Below, piece after piece: positions 33,772 through 46,441 of a stretch of 64,000 bases of DNA. The translations under genes were made by a program, and so were the position numbers. Under the pieces are notes generated by a model that was given only the letters and a program-made list of their open reading frames with translations, was not told the origin of the DNA and did not search any database. Origin of the DNA: Rotaria sordida (lineage: Eukaryota > Rotifera > Eurotatoria > Philodinida > Philodinidae); assembly GCA_905250125.1 (NCBI GenBank), contig CAJNOL010000447.1, positions 62,001 to 126,000 on the forward strand. The letters are read 5' to 3'. Position 1 is the stretch's first letter; every line of letters starts with the position of its first letter.

Positions 33772-34545
33772 TCCGGTTGGTACATAAGTTCTGCACGTTT
33801 TTTTTTTGATTCAACAACAAACTTATTTTTCAATAAAGATATGCAAACATCAATCAACAATATAATCGCCATAGTTTTCGACACCCTTCGCCCATCTTTC
33901 TGGCAATAGTTCAATTCCACATCTGTAGAAACTAGCCGGTTTTGATTCGAAAAAGGCAGTTAGGTCGAATTTTAGCTCATCGAAGTCTTCATAGTGACTA
34001 TTGCACAGATAGTTTTGAAGAGATAGGAATAGATGATAATCGGATGGTGCAAGATCTGGTGACCACGCCGGGTGCGGAAGAACTTCCCATCCTAACTGTT
34101 CAGTTTTTTGCTGAGCCAACTTTGCCACATGAGGTCGACTGTTGTCATGGAGAAGGATGACGTCTTTTTGTTTCGCCAAAGCCGGTCGCTTTTGAAGTAG
34201 AACTTCATTCAATCGCTACAACTGCTGAGAGTAGACATTGGCGGTAATCGTTTGATTGATATCTAATAACTCGAAATAGATGACACCGCTCATATCCTAC
34301 CAAATCCACAACATTATCTTCTGTAGATGCAAGTCAGGTTTTACATCCGGTAATGGTTCTTCATCAGGATCAAGCCACTGCCTTCTACGGCAGACGTTGA
34401 CATATCACACCCATTTTTCATCTCCAGTAACAATTCGTTCTAAAAACGGTACATGCTTCTATCGGGTAAGTAGTGACGCACAAATGGATGCACGCTGAGC
34501 TAAGTTGCCTATGGACAATTGGCGTGGAGTCGAACTTTCGTATTT
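33772..34545 (-). mobile_element. decayed mariner element, one end only
   Basis: The downstream terminal repeat is visible near 33773-33798 (ggttggtacataagttctgc), a mariner-type end. The minus-strand transposase reads from about 34510 down to 33850. It includes the first catalytic Asp region (VTGDEKW), LLHDNSRPH and SPDLAPSDYHLF, giving the mariner DD34D pattern. At least four stop codons break the frame before the open C-terminal 120 codons (34212-33850), and the N-terminal DNA-binding part is missing or unrecognisable. The other terminal repeat was not found. It is a dead copy. Confidence 0.88.
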
Positions 34546-34657
34546 ACAGATCCGGCCGAGAGCATAATTATGATTTACATACACACATGTTTATTTGTAG
34601 ATTAGTAAGAAACAGAATTTCTTATCCAAACGTAATTTGGTTGCTTTTTTTTAGAAT

Positions 34658-34909
34658 ATGGAAGTCAAGAAAACTGCCTCACAATTACTTCAAGAGGTCG
34701 TCCAAAAACACGCGCAAGAAAAGATTCCATATCAACTCAAAATTGCATCGCTCGAAACTGAAATTAAATTACTTCGTGAAAAATTAGGTGATATAGAAGA
34801 ATTACTTAACAACAATCAACAATCAACGTCGTTATTCAACATGGTTTATGGAATTGCTCCGGTATTAATTGGTATAGCATTGTTAGTGATTATGCATTAT
34901 TGGAAATGA
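34658..34909 (+). CDS. small coiled-coil protein with C-terminal membrane anchor, 83 aa
   Basis: Residues 1-60 are charged and heptad-like (IASLETEIKLLREKLGDIEE). Residues 61-82 are one hydrophobic segment (MVYGIAPVLIGIALLVIM) ending HYWK, which is the layout of a tail-anchored membrane protein of ER or mitochondrial outer membrane. I do not recognise the family. A poly-T acceptor (ttttttttag, AG 34653-34654) lies 3 nt before the ATG, as in several other genes here. Codon pattern and domain layout support a real gene. It starts about 110 nt from the mariner remnant, which may have inserted into its 5' region. Confidence 0.65.
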   Translation: MEVKKTASQLLQEVVQKHAQEKIPYQLKIASLETEIKLLREKLGDIEELLNNNQQSTSLFNMVYGIAPVLIGIALLVIMHYWK

Positions 34910-35127
34910 ATATCGAAAATGGACATGGCAAGGGGGAAAGACATTCGGACATTCCGATCCATTCCCATCCATTCGCAGCCATTCCCATCCATTCCGACAA
35001 GTCCAGTGTTTGCCTGTTTCCGAGTCAAGGACTAAAGATAAAAACCAAAGGTTATCGGTTAACGTCCAACCGCAAGGAATGGAAGAAAACTATACTAATA
35101 TTTTCAGCCATTCGAGTTGTTTGAAAT

Positions 35128-35210
35128 CAGGGTGTGGGTGTGAGTGTGAGTGTGTGGGTGCGGGTTAGCTTCGAGAGAGACTTTAGTGAACAGCGACACC
35201 CACACCCATC
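35128..35210. repeat. GT-rich short inverted repeat
   Basis: Gggtgtgggtgtgagtgtg... on the left and cgacacccacaccc on the right form a short imperfect hairpin. The one at 3645-3742 is similar. Just upstream (34944-35002) ccattc/catcc strings are repeated. Confidence 0.5.
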
Positions 35211-35739
35211 AGTCTCCAAGCTCAATTTTGTGTCTTTTCAGTCAATATTGAGAAGATTACGATAAGAAAAAGTTCAATTTGGGTGAAAACTAATATGATA
35301 TTCGGCATCAATATTAAAAACTGGACTAGTCTAAGTGTAGTTTAAAAAGTCTCTGGAAATTGTTTTCGTCGAAAAATTTACCTATGGTTCCTCCTCAGGG
35401 ATCAGACGAAAATAATGTCCATGAAAACATCATTTGGACATTACAGAGAAACGTCGAAATTTTTTTGTTTAAAGTTATAAGATGGTAAAATGAACGATAT
35501 CTAGACGATAAAAGCAGGGCTTTCAAAGAGTTCATCTTTCATCTGATCCCTGAGGGAGAACCATGGGTAAATTTTCGACGAAAAAGAAAAATTTCAGAAG
35601 TTCTTTCAGTTACATCTAGATCAAATCAGATTTTGATGCTGATTGCGACTATCATATTAGTTTTCACTCGAATTCAACTTTTACTTATCGAAATCTTCTA
35701 GATATTGTCCAAAAAGACACAAAATTGAGCTTGGAGACT
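35211..35739. mobile_element. 529-bp palindromic element
   Basis: Ends are agtctccaagctcaattttg and its exact complement. The arms stay alignable to a centre near 35470. Acctatggttcctcctcaggga on the left corresponds to tccctgagggagaaccatgggt on the right. No coding capacity and no clear TSD. Confidence 0.8.
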
Positions 35740-36016
35740 TGTATACTAAGGAACTTTTCGAGCGACAAAATTTTTTTCACTTATCAAAAATATATGATAT
35801 TGTACTTTTTTAAATAGGCTATCAAATGATCAATATCAAAATTTTTTGAAAGATAAGAATGGAAGATAAATATGGTAGGATCGGACGTATGGTCCCATTA
35901 GATAAAACAATTAATTACTGATTCATATATGGAATTATAGCCCCATAAAAGTTCTATTAAATGCATAAATTCAGTTGTATTTTACCTTTTCTACTTATTC
36001 TCAAATTGAATTGATC

Positions 36017-36905
36017 GGGCTATGTCCTAATTGCGAGCAAAAATTGAGTCAATTAACACATCAGTGATCGCAATTTAGAACCGAGAGTTAACGTTGATCT
36101 CTTTTTTTTTCTTGTTCCAAATTGCAATAACTTTGATTAATCAGTGATTGAAAGATTCAATTATGAGTTCTCTTCTTTTGAGGATATTAATATATATGTG
36201 TCGTAGGAATAAATAACTAATATTATTGTATTACCTTTAATATCTCTGAGGGAAGTTAATAATTGGATGGAAAAGATTATTCATGAACTATGTAGTTATG
36301 ATTCAAAATTAGATAAATAAACTGATTATGTCATAAAAAATGACGTTGAAGATGCTCGATTTTCTATACAAATGTGGAATCATTTTGATACTTTTGGTGA
36401 AAGACCACGTACAAACAATCACCTGGAAGGTTATCATCAATAATTAAATGCCAGGGTTAGAACAAATCCTGATCTGTGGATGTAGATTAATGAAGTGAAA
36501 TCATCTGAAGAATCTATTATGTGTCGTTATGAACAAGAAAAAAGAACAATAAGACCAAGAAAAAGGAAAATATGTACAAGATGATAATAAACTTATGTCA
36601 GCAAAAGAGAAATATATAAAAGATAAAGATTTTGATGTTTACCAAGAAATTTTTCGAACTATTTCTTATCGTTATATCCACATTATTAAAGATTCAAAAG
36701 ATAATAGTGATGAGGAATAATTTTTTTGTTATTTATTTATGTTCTCAATAAATATGTTTTCCAATTAACACTGTTAATTACTCAATAAGAAAAAAGTGAT
36801 CGCACTTTGGAAACGAAAAAAAAAGAGATCAACGTTAATTCTGTTCCAAATTGCGATCGCTAATCCGTGAATTGGCTTAATTTTTGTTCGCTATTAGGAA
36901 GCTAC
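36017..36905 (+). mobile_element. decayed MULE-type transposon with 8-bp TSD
   Basis: AATTGATC occurs at 36009-36016 and again at 36906-36913 as a target duplication. Inside it are terminal inverted repeats of about 90 bp (cctaattgcgagcaaaaatt on the left against the reverse of aatttttgttcgctattagg on the right). The middle (about 36337-36720) translates to the C-terminal part of a MULE transposase (FGERPRTNNHLEGYH, then RVRTNPDLW). It contains two in-frame stops and then a frameshift before a terminal SKDNSDEE. The catalytic DDE core is absent. It is a non-autonomous deletion derivative. Confidence 0.82.
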
Positions 36906-36913
36906 AATTGATC

Positions 36914-39407
36914 TTGATATGATGGATTATTAGAATAATGATCAATAATATGTTACTTTGAATAATATCTTTCAATTGAAATAGTCGAATAAAAAGAGTA
37001 GTGTACTGAATTGACTTTTAATATGCCTGTCATATCTGTTTAAATGAAAAGTGTCAAAAACAGACATCATCACAATGATTAACAATATATTACAGTGCGA
37101 TCATTTTCGAGACACCATTTCCTTTTGTGTATGAAGTCAAATGAAGCTTAAATGAATCATCTTTTAAAAATATATTAAATATGTAGATCATTATATCAAA
37201 CAGAATAAATAAATCGAATTTGTTTTTAAATTATGTTTAAAATCGAAGTCTATTAATATAAAAAGATCTATTACTGAAACGTAAATGATTTGATGATTTC
37301 TAGATTGATTATTGTTCTGAAAAAAGCAGTCAATTATCGATTAATGATAAATAAATAATAATAATAGTAAATATAAATCTAATCTTTATCTTTATCAAAT
37401 AAATGAAATAGTCTTGTCCTTGTTTTTATACTGTATATTAATAGTATAAGATGAAACGTTATTATAATTGGTATTACCCTAGAATTATTTGACCAATTAG
37501 ATGATCGATATATGATCCTCTCGACAGTTGAACTCGAGACACTTGAGTTTGACATAAAGAAAGAAATAGAAGAAAATTGTTTTATTTGAATAGTTCGAGA
37601 TTGACATAAAAAAGTGAAGAGATCTCTTTGTGATAAAAGTAATAAGTATCTTGTTATGAAATAAAAAGTCGCAATAAATAATTGACGTTTTTTTTTTTCA
37701 TGAAGAAGTTCATATTTAATTAGATTTTTTACTTTTAAAAATTCAATTTGCAATTATTCATTCATAATCAAGTTCGCGTGTTGTTCCATTTGAAAATGTT
37801 TAATAGATTCATTAATTGACCAATGTGAATATGACATGCAATCCAAGATAAGACCATATCTACACTCGAAACACCATGTTGATATGCAGTTTTTCCTATT
37901 GAACTAACTGATCTCATATTGATTTAATTTCCTATTTAATTAATTAATCAAGACTCAATTGTCATCTTACAAAAGATGATCATAAATATAATGTATTTGG
38001 TTTCGATTTGTTAATTGATATTTTTTTTTATATAAATAGTTGTGAATTAGTTTAATTGGTAAAAAAATGTGATATAGAAGGTGTTATCGTGACCGTTATA
38101 TATATATATATATATTCAATGACGTAAAGAATTTGATAAGCTTGACAGAAAACAATCGATCATGTTCTTCTTTCTATATTAAGTTTGTTTATATCATATT
38201 AATTTGTTGCTTTCGAAGACCTATTGAAAGAAGTCTTTCTTATGGAAATGAAGCTAATTTCGGATAATAGTGAATAAATATATATGTATATATATATATA
38301 TATATATATTTTTTCTAGATCAAATAAATGTTCGTTAAATTGAACAATAAAAAGAAAATGAATTAAACTCAGTAGATTTACCAATTTAATAACAATTATT
38401 ATTATCTGCCTTGGTTATCTTACTATGATTATCTTTATTTTGAGATCAAAAAAAATGAAATCGTTATGCACAAGTAAAGCAACACGAAGTGTCTATATGT
38501 ATGGTAGGAGGGATTATCTTTATTATAGAAAAGACATTACACTTAGAGAAGTTCATTTTCTTATTGATCATCTTAGTAGATGTAACATAATAATAAAAAT
38601 GAGTATGTTTTTTTCATTTGTATATATAAGTTTTAAAGCATAATATATTTTCTTGTATATAACAATATTGAATTAGTCTAGATCGAGAAACGAGAAGTAA
38701 AAAAAAAAGTATCTATTTGAATAGGAATATGTTAAATGTAAGAAGAAAGATGTTGTTTATTATTTGTATGAAATAAACTCATCTATTGAAGATCTAGTGC
38801 ATGTTTCTATATTTACGTTCTGATCTTATTGATAATGATAATAATAATAAAGGCAAAAGAAGAGAAAAAACACGCAGAGTCAATTAATCATGAATTTTTC
38901 TATTTCTATAGATGATCATTTATGCCGATAGAGTTTCCGCATGGCGTGACCGAAAAAAAAAAGACAAAAAAAACAATCATCTTCAGATCATTTGAGGTGA
39001 TCTCATACGTTATATTCATTTATGAGGAATTCCGTCCTCATTTGAATATCAATCATTGTATTTCGACCCCTACAGGCATTATCTTTATCATTGAAATTAA
39101 ATAAATATTCAAGAATTTTTCAATGAAAATCTATTTAAAGATTTTTTCTTTCTAAATTCTTTTAGAAGAATTATTTAAATGGTTGAAAAAGCTTATTTTA
39201 TTCAAATAAATATTTTCATAACTTATATGGAATAATTCTCTCATCTCAATTGAACGTTTTTTTTTTCATATGCATAAAAATGTTTCTCATTTATTCTTGT
39301 CATTTTAGATTTATATTCAAAGCATCACAAGACAATAATCATTATCATTCATTATATCACCAGATATTTTCACACTTTAGAGTCATTTTTTTTGGTTTTT
39401 TTTTTTT
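36914..39407. other. intergenic region before the GPCR
   Basis: No gene I can support. (TA)n runs lie at about 38095-38115 and 38279-38309. A 124-aa minus-strand frame at 37379-37753 is AT-driven and was rejected. A/T homopolymers are common. Confidence 0.45.
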
Positions 39408-41059
39408 TTATACAAAAAGAATTTTTTTTACCGAAAGAAAAATATTTTTAAATGCTAAACGAAAGTTTTTGTTTAAAATGGCATAAAGTACAGGATTAAT
39501 TGATGAATTTGAATATCCCAACCAGACGAAAAATTCAATAGCATTAAAACTTAAACAAAGACATACAGCTCGAATTATATATAATGTAAAGAATGGTAAC
39601 CAACAGCATATGAAACAACCAATAACAACAGCTAATGAACGAGTGACACGAGCTTCAGCTGTTATTTCTCGACGTCCTAATTGATGTTGATCACAGTGAG
39701 ATATATCATCATTGTTTAATGAACTTTGAAAAATACTTTTAGATCGAGTTTGTTTACGAAATAATTTTGAATATGAACGATTAACAAAAGATGATCGATG
39801 ACGACCGGATCTATTCTCATTTGTTCTCTTTATTGAATTAACATAACATTGAACTGATGGAGAATTTTTGGACGATTCAACAAAGCATGGTGATGAGGCT
39901 CTTACTTTTTTCATTTGATCTATAACATAGAAATTTTAAAAAATACAAAATAAAAAATTTTCTTTTTTTTTTCTTAATTTTTGACCAGATTTTGTTGTTG
40001 TTCGATGATTCTTATTGTGAATAAGTGTTGTTGGTGTTGTTGATATTGTTGATGATGGTATTTTTTTGTTTAATTTTAAAGATTGTTGTCTTATTGCATA
40101 TAATACTTTAGCATATAAAAAAATCATAATAATTAATGGAAAATAAAATGAAAGTAAAGAACTTGTTACAACAAAATTTAAATCTTTATATAATTCACAT
40201 TGACGATTTGATGATGTATATTTAATTGGTGATAAATAAATTGTTCGATTTTCGCTATGAGAATAAATTGGTGTTTTTTTCTCAAAAAATAATGTTGGTA
40301 ATAAACATATTGCTATTGATACAAACCATGCAACACATATATAAATTACTGCTAAACGAATTGAATGACGATGATGACAATAACGAATTGGATAGTTTGT
40401 TGCTATATATCGATCAAATGCTATCATTAATAAACCCTATATAAATATAAATAAAAAAAAAACATTTTAGAAAATAATTCTTCTAAATATACCCAAATAG
40501 ATGCTGTTGAACAAAGAACATCAATAGCTAACCATATTTCACAAAGAAATTTTCCAAAATACCAAATACCAAATGTTGAATATGATGCTGAAAATGGTAA
40601 AACAGCAATACCTAATAAAAGATCACTAATTGCTAAATTAATAATTAAATAATTTGACATTCCACCTTGTCGAATTTGTTTATCAATAATAAATGCTATA
40701 ATAACTAAAATATTTCCAATTATAGTCCATATAGTTATTGTAAAAAGAATAATTCCAATAAATATCGAAATAAACATTGGTGATGATGATGAATAAGAAG
40801 AATTTGAAAATGAATAATCAAATGGAAATGAAATAAACATTGTATGATTTATTCCAAACATAAATAAATCGCTGTTCTTATAATGATCATCGATCGGTGG
40901 AGAAAGAATATAAGAATTATTCTCATTCATAGACTGATTTTCATCGTCACTCCCATTTATCCAATAAGAAAATCGACTAGGCGGACCAGGAACAAAATTG
41001 TTTTTCACAAATAACATCGTTTTCACTGTGGATGACGATAACATTTCTCCAACCATCAT
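39408..41059 (-). CDS. class A aminergic-type G-protein-coupled receptor
   Basis: Seven-helix plasma-membrane receptor, 509 aa. Three exons: 41059-40493, 40436-39986 and 39919-39408. The introns are 56 and 66 nt, the second with donor gtcaaa inside the long third cytoplasmic loop. Key residues are visible: TM1 GNILVI (Asn116), TM2 NLAISD (Asp146), Cys173 and the amine-binding Asp180 in TM3 (AIDVLCSTASI), DRY 197-199, TM5 SSLLSFYFP (serines as in catecholamine receptors), TM6 FICCWLPFF (442-450) and TM7 NPVLY (481-485). The N-terminus has several N-glycosylation sequons (NGS, NHT, NSS). The C-tail is very short and lacks a palmitoylation Cys. It is closest in feel to dopamine/adrenergic/octopamine receptors, but the ligand cannot be set from sequence. 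The ATG is preceded by an acceptor-like ttttaatag about 23 nt upstream. Confidence 0.9.
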
Positions 41060-44000
41060 TTTTTTTTCATATAGTAATCATCTATTAAAAACAAAAAAAA
41101 AATTCTTTGCTTTTTTTTTTCTTCTCTAATCTATTTCTATGGAAAAAAAAAGAAAAAGAATGGAGAGATATATTATTATCATCTTAATAAATGAACAAAT
41201 GATATATTATTATATAAGGATAAAACTTTTTTTTTTTTGTTTTTAGTATCATTGTGACAATAAAAATTAGATTAAGTTACTCATTGTTGAGAACATGATG
41301 ACTGTTTTTTAAAAAAACTCAGCATCTTATAAAGGCACTTACTTCTTTTATCCCTAACAGGCTATATTGAAAATTAGTAGCACTCCTCTGAAGTGTTGAT
41401 CAAAGTATCTGCATGACATGTCTTTATTTTCTTAACTTCCGCTTGCCTGATTTTGATCAATTCATATTTATTTCTGGTTGACTTACAATCGCTTACCATA
41501 AGGAGAAGAATATCTGCTGAGAACTTGTGTCATCTGTAATATCTGATGACAAGATGAATAAATCATAAATGTTTGAATTAATATTCGTTTATCAATTGTC
41601 AATGATGTACTTCTTTCTTACTTTTTCTTTCTTCTGTCTCTAAGTCAATATATATATATTGTCCTTTTTTCTATATTTATTTTCCTTATTTTACTGTAAA
41701 TAAATTGGATTGATGGTGACATTCCTAAGGAGAAGAGACAGAAAGAGTTTTCGGAAACAAGAACAACATAACTATATTTCTGGAAGCGACAGTGACAAAA
41801 AAGAACATCTTCCTTTCTCTCGTTCGTCTACGGTTAAACTGAAGAAAAGAATAAATGGAAATGCATGTAACAATTCAAGAATCCTAAAAGAAAAAACCTA
41901 AGAAGAACTAAATAATATGTTATTAAGATTTTTTTTCTCTATAAAGAATATTCTTACTCCATTTATTTCTTTTTCGATAAAAAAAAAACTCATTCTAATA
42001 AAAATACAATGCATATGTTAGATATTTGTTAGATTTTTTTAAAAAGATCATAAAAGACATCGATGAATATACTTATTATTTGTATGTTGTCGATGAGCAT
42101 TCGTATAAATGATCTAATCATATTAATAGACTGAACGGTTGACGATATTTAGAACTCAACAAGTTTATTCATTTTGTTTCTCTTGGGATTATTCGAACGA
42201 AATAAGACATAACTATCGAACGAAGAAACAATCAATAAATTTCTTTTTTTTTTTTTCTAAGATAAAAATAAATATTGCCTCTTAGTTGTTAATAGAATTT
42301 TCACAACGAGAAATAAATTAAAATTATTCTCTCAATTATAATTGTACTCTATGATATTCAGTTCAATTATTATAAATGTTCTCTTCATTACATAGATCAA
42401 TATTTTTTTTTTTTTGTGAAATATATCTTTTTTTATTAGTTTCATTATATAGAATCTAATTATCATTTATTTACTAAATTTTCAATAGTTTCATTAACAT
42501 ATTGTAAAAATTGATATTATATAAAGGCAAGAAAAATTTAAGATAATTTCTTTTAAAAGAAATTTTCAAATAAAATATTTCATAAGAGTACTTTATTTTT
42601 TGTAATATGTGTTAATATAATGCATGAAAAGAGTGTTGATAAAAATAAGTTTGTTAAATAATTCGGTAAAATATAGCCTTGAGTTTCTATGGTTGATTAT
42701 TCTTTCTTTTTATAAGACATCAAAAGAAAATCTTTCAAGCAAAAAAAATAATAATTATATATCACATTATCTAGTCATTATCAAATTTCATTATCGTATT
42801 ATTTTAAAAAATGAATACAATGTGTATTTAGCTTTTAGCTTTCGACAAATCTCAATAATTATATGAAATTCTCATGACAAAAAGACATTTCATAATTGCT
42901 TTTTTATATAAATAAGTCAAATAAATCTTTCTTTTCTTTTGTCAATATGTTATTACACACTTCATCCATTCTTACTTATTATTAATCATCTTCGGATTTT
43001 TATTGATATTTTTCTTTTTATTCTCACCAAACAACTGGTTTTTTCTATTTGCACTTTTATATATGGTAATTATATCAATCAGTTTTAATATTTATCAATA
43101 AGAAAACAAAACTACATAGTAGATATTGTACTCAATGAACAAATATATTCATTTGATATAAATTCTTTTAATTGACTTACAATGGCGATCAAACAATTAT
43201 TTTAATAATTTAATAAATAAAATATGAATTGATAAGACTAACTTTTTTTTAAAAGTTAGTTTCATGTATTATCTGATTAGAAAATATAATAATGTTATTT
43301 TGAATAAGAAAGTACTTCGACGTTGATAATAAATTCAATGAAAGAAACGTCTGTAAAATGTTTTTTAAAACGTTCAATCATGATTTCTTATTGTTCATTC
43401 GGACGTTTCTATTTAAGTTGATGTTAAAATGCTTTAAGCAATCACTTTAAATCCTGGTAGACGTTTCCTACCATAAAAAAAAAACCTGAAAAAAGTCTTT
43501 CAATATTAATATGAATGATCGATTATGTTATTCGACGTCCAATTAAATAAAACATGAAAGCGATTATTACATTTTCAAAACCTTTTTATTTTTCTTTTTT
43601 CTTTTTTTAGAAAATAATATTTTCATGAAATAAATGAAATCATATTAAAAAATAGAAATGTCTTCTTTTTATAAAAACATTTTGAAGAATTATGAAAAAA
43701 GTCTAAAGTTTATTTGAAATATATTCTAGATTTGATGTTGACTCTATTTATTATTTAGTTATATATTAAAATCATCTATAAAAAGAAACATGTCCATGAT
43801 AATGAGTAGCACATCAATTTTGAAAACTACGCAATAACTATAAATAAAATCTTTTAACTTTTCAAGTGACTAACTCTTACTCTTATCAACTAAAAATAAA
43901 ATAGAATTTTTTTTTCATCAATAGATATTTTTATTTCCTTTATATGAGTCAATTAATGTGGGAGTCTTTTATTTATCAATTAACTATCAATTATATAAGT

Positions 44001-44111
44001 AACAAATCTTAGTTAAACAGTTTAGTTATTTATTTGATTAATAAAGGACCCGCCGAATTTGTTTATCTATCTTAAATCCGGATACCACATACGCTGTCCT
44101 CTAGAGAAATT
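41060..44111. other. gene-free region upstream of the GPCR
   Basis: 3 kb of AT-rich sequence with no supportable exon and no clear repeat beyond homopolymers. The small plus-strand frames at 41710-41901 and 42624-42866 have no recognisable features. Confidence 0.45.
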
Positions 44112-45386
44112 GAATAGTATATAAGAAATCAAGTTTTCTTCAAAGTTTCATGTGCTGATAGTTCATATATCGGTTTATAAACCTTGAGAAATATATATGC
44201 GACTGATAAACATTGTGCTTCCTAACATGTTCTAAGATAAACTTATGCACATTTTGTTTTTAAACCCAATTCGATAGATGCTCATCAATTTCCTATAATA
44301 TATAGTTTCATGGCTGCTTTATTCATAGTTAAAAATGGTCTCTTGTCTAAAGTGTAAATTATTTCTTGTCTATATGATATTCCAGTGTACTCAATCCTGT
44401 TTCATAGAACAAGTGCCTATCAACATGAAACTTTCTCAAAAAATACATAGTATTGAGTTCTGTTTGCTATATAAATAGGATCTTTCGAAATAACAGAGAT
44501 TCATTGTCAACTAGCAAAATTATCTCATAAAATAGCTTTTTATGTATGAAGCGACCAGTATATTGACGATATTTTAACAATATTCAATATTTATATTAAA
44601 AGCTTTTATCTAGCAATAATCAACAGAACATCTTTAATGAGTTGATATAAATAACATCTTTATAAATAGGAAAAAAAAAAACGTTTTTTGGCTTCCGAAC
44701 CCCTGGAGAGAGATACAACAATAAGAAAAAAATTGATTTTTTCAAATGAAGATAAGATATTTATAGATTCTTCTAAAGTTTCAGGCATAATTCAAACCTG
44801 GATGCTCAGAATAAAAATTTGAAAAAAAGAAATAATAAAAACAATAGACCTCCTATCTGCAAGCATTTTCCCCCTACCCTTCTTTAGGGATCCGGAGGTC
44901 AAAGAAAATTTTCCGTTCATAAAGATTATTAAAATATCATCAATATACTGGTCGCTTCATACACAAAAGTAGTCTATGTTAGGAGACAATGACTTCCTTG
45001 ATGTTTCGAAAGATTTTATCTGTAAAACATATAAAGCTCGAGAGTGTGTATTTTTTCGAGAATACTTCATGCTGATACTCATTTATTCTGTGAAATAGCA
45101 TTGAGCATATTGGAATATCATATAGACAAGAAATAATCTACACTTTTGAAAAAGAAAAAGACCATTTTTAAGCATGGATAAAGCAACGATAAAAACTGGT
45201 GATTATAGAAAATCGAAGAGCATCTATAACTTTATCGATTTCAGTTCAAAAACAAAATGTGCATAAGTTTATCTCAGAACATGTTAGGAAGCACAATGCT
45301 TATGAGTTGCATATATATTTCTCAAGGATTATAAACCGATACATCAACTATCAGCACATGAAATTTTTATTTCTTATATGACATTC
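44112..45386. mobile_element. 1.27-kb palindromic (foldback) element
   Basis: Arms of roughly 500 bp: the left begins gaat.gtatataagaaa (44112), the right ends tttcttatatgacattc (45386). Long near-identical blocks include catgtgctgatagtt, cattgtgcttcctaacatgtt, gataaacttatgcacattttg, tatgatattcca and gcgaccagtatattg, each with its complement on the other side. The centre (about 44650-44890) is less symmetric and contains gaacccctgg...gatccgg. No coding capacity. Confidence 0.82.
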
Positions 45387-45616
45387 GATACGTCAAAAAT
45401 TTTCCTACCAGATTACATATATAGTAAGACTGATTGAAGATAGATAACCATATCCGGCGAGACAATCCATTTGAATGAAACTTTTGAATTTAGTTGATTT
45501 TTTTCAATGAATCAAAGGTAGTAATATGTCTTGATGATTTTCTTATCTAGAAAGATTTCTACGAATATGTAAAGAAAATCGACATTGCTTTAAATTTACA
45601 AATAATTACTTATTTC

Positions 45617-45847
45617 CAGTGGTGGATCGAGGAGTTTTTTTTTAATATGCTGGATTTCAACTTGAGAGCATAGGATCCAGATGAAACTGATGAAGAGTGA
45701 TATTGCACCGAAATGATGAGTTTACATAAAAATATTTTTTATAAAAACTCATCGTTTGGATCCAATATCACCCTCCATAAGTTCCATCTAGATCCCATGC
45801 TATGAAGGTGAGATTCAGCATACAAAAAAATTCCAGATCCGCCAATG
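45617..45847. mobile_element. 231-bp hAT-like MITE
   Basis: Ends CAGTGGTGGATC and GATCCGCCAATG (reverse CATTGGCGGATC) match the CAGTGGCGGA-type end usual for hAT. Flanking octamers CTTATTTC (45609-45616) and CTTATTGC (45848-45855) match at 7 of 8, so an 8-bp target duplication is likely. The inside is nearly fully palindromic (gatgagttt...aaactcatc at the centre). Confidence 0.8.
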
Positions 45848-46377
45848 CTTATTGCGGCTCGTTTATTCATTTTTCTCGTTAGAATATTTCGTTTTTATCA
45901 ATAAATTCTTAAATGAATATTATTATCTTGAATGACAATGAACATCTTTTCATTAATTAATTAATCAGCAAGGAAAAATCTTATTGTCATCTGTCAAAAA
46001 TTATTCAATGAGGAGAATATATTAGATTTTATTTTGTCAAAATCGAAATAGAACTTTTTCGAAAGGACGTACTTACCCGATCAATGAAAATTTATTCTAT
46101 TCGTTGTCAAAAGTCTATCATGGTAAAATGATCATTTTAATCTATTCGAAATATTCTATAATTTTTATTTTATATCACTCGTGCGTTTCGTATCATACTA
46201 AAATAATTTATTTGTGCGTTTTATGTTTAATGATTCTGGGTGAATTATTTTATTAACATCAAAGAAAGAAAGATAATTATGATGAAAAAAAAAGATCTAA
46301 GAGAGAGTAATTAAAGATACGTATGTCAATTTGTGTGACAAATGATTAAAGTGGTTTAATAATATAAATCCAAATAT

Positions 46378-46441
46378 GGGGATGTAGCTCATATGGTAGA
46401 GCGCTCGCTTAGCATGCGAGAGGTATTGGGATCGATGCCAG
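46378..46441 (+). pseudogene. truncated tRNA-Ala(AGC)
   Basis: Identical to the two intact copies from GGGGATGTAGC through the anticodon arm (CTCGC TTAGCAT GCGAG) and the 5' half of the T arm. It diverges after gatgcc, so the 3' T-stem half and the acceptor 3' strand are missing. The upstream flank (taataatataaatccaaatat) resembles that of the copy at 47327-47399, so flank and gene were duplicated together in inverted orientation. Not expected to be functional. Confidence 0.85.

Noticed and set aside
37379..37753. 124-aa ORF on the minus strand
   Set aside because: Hydrophobic, Ser/Ile-rich composition driven by AT content; no motif, no splice partners, no family.
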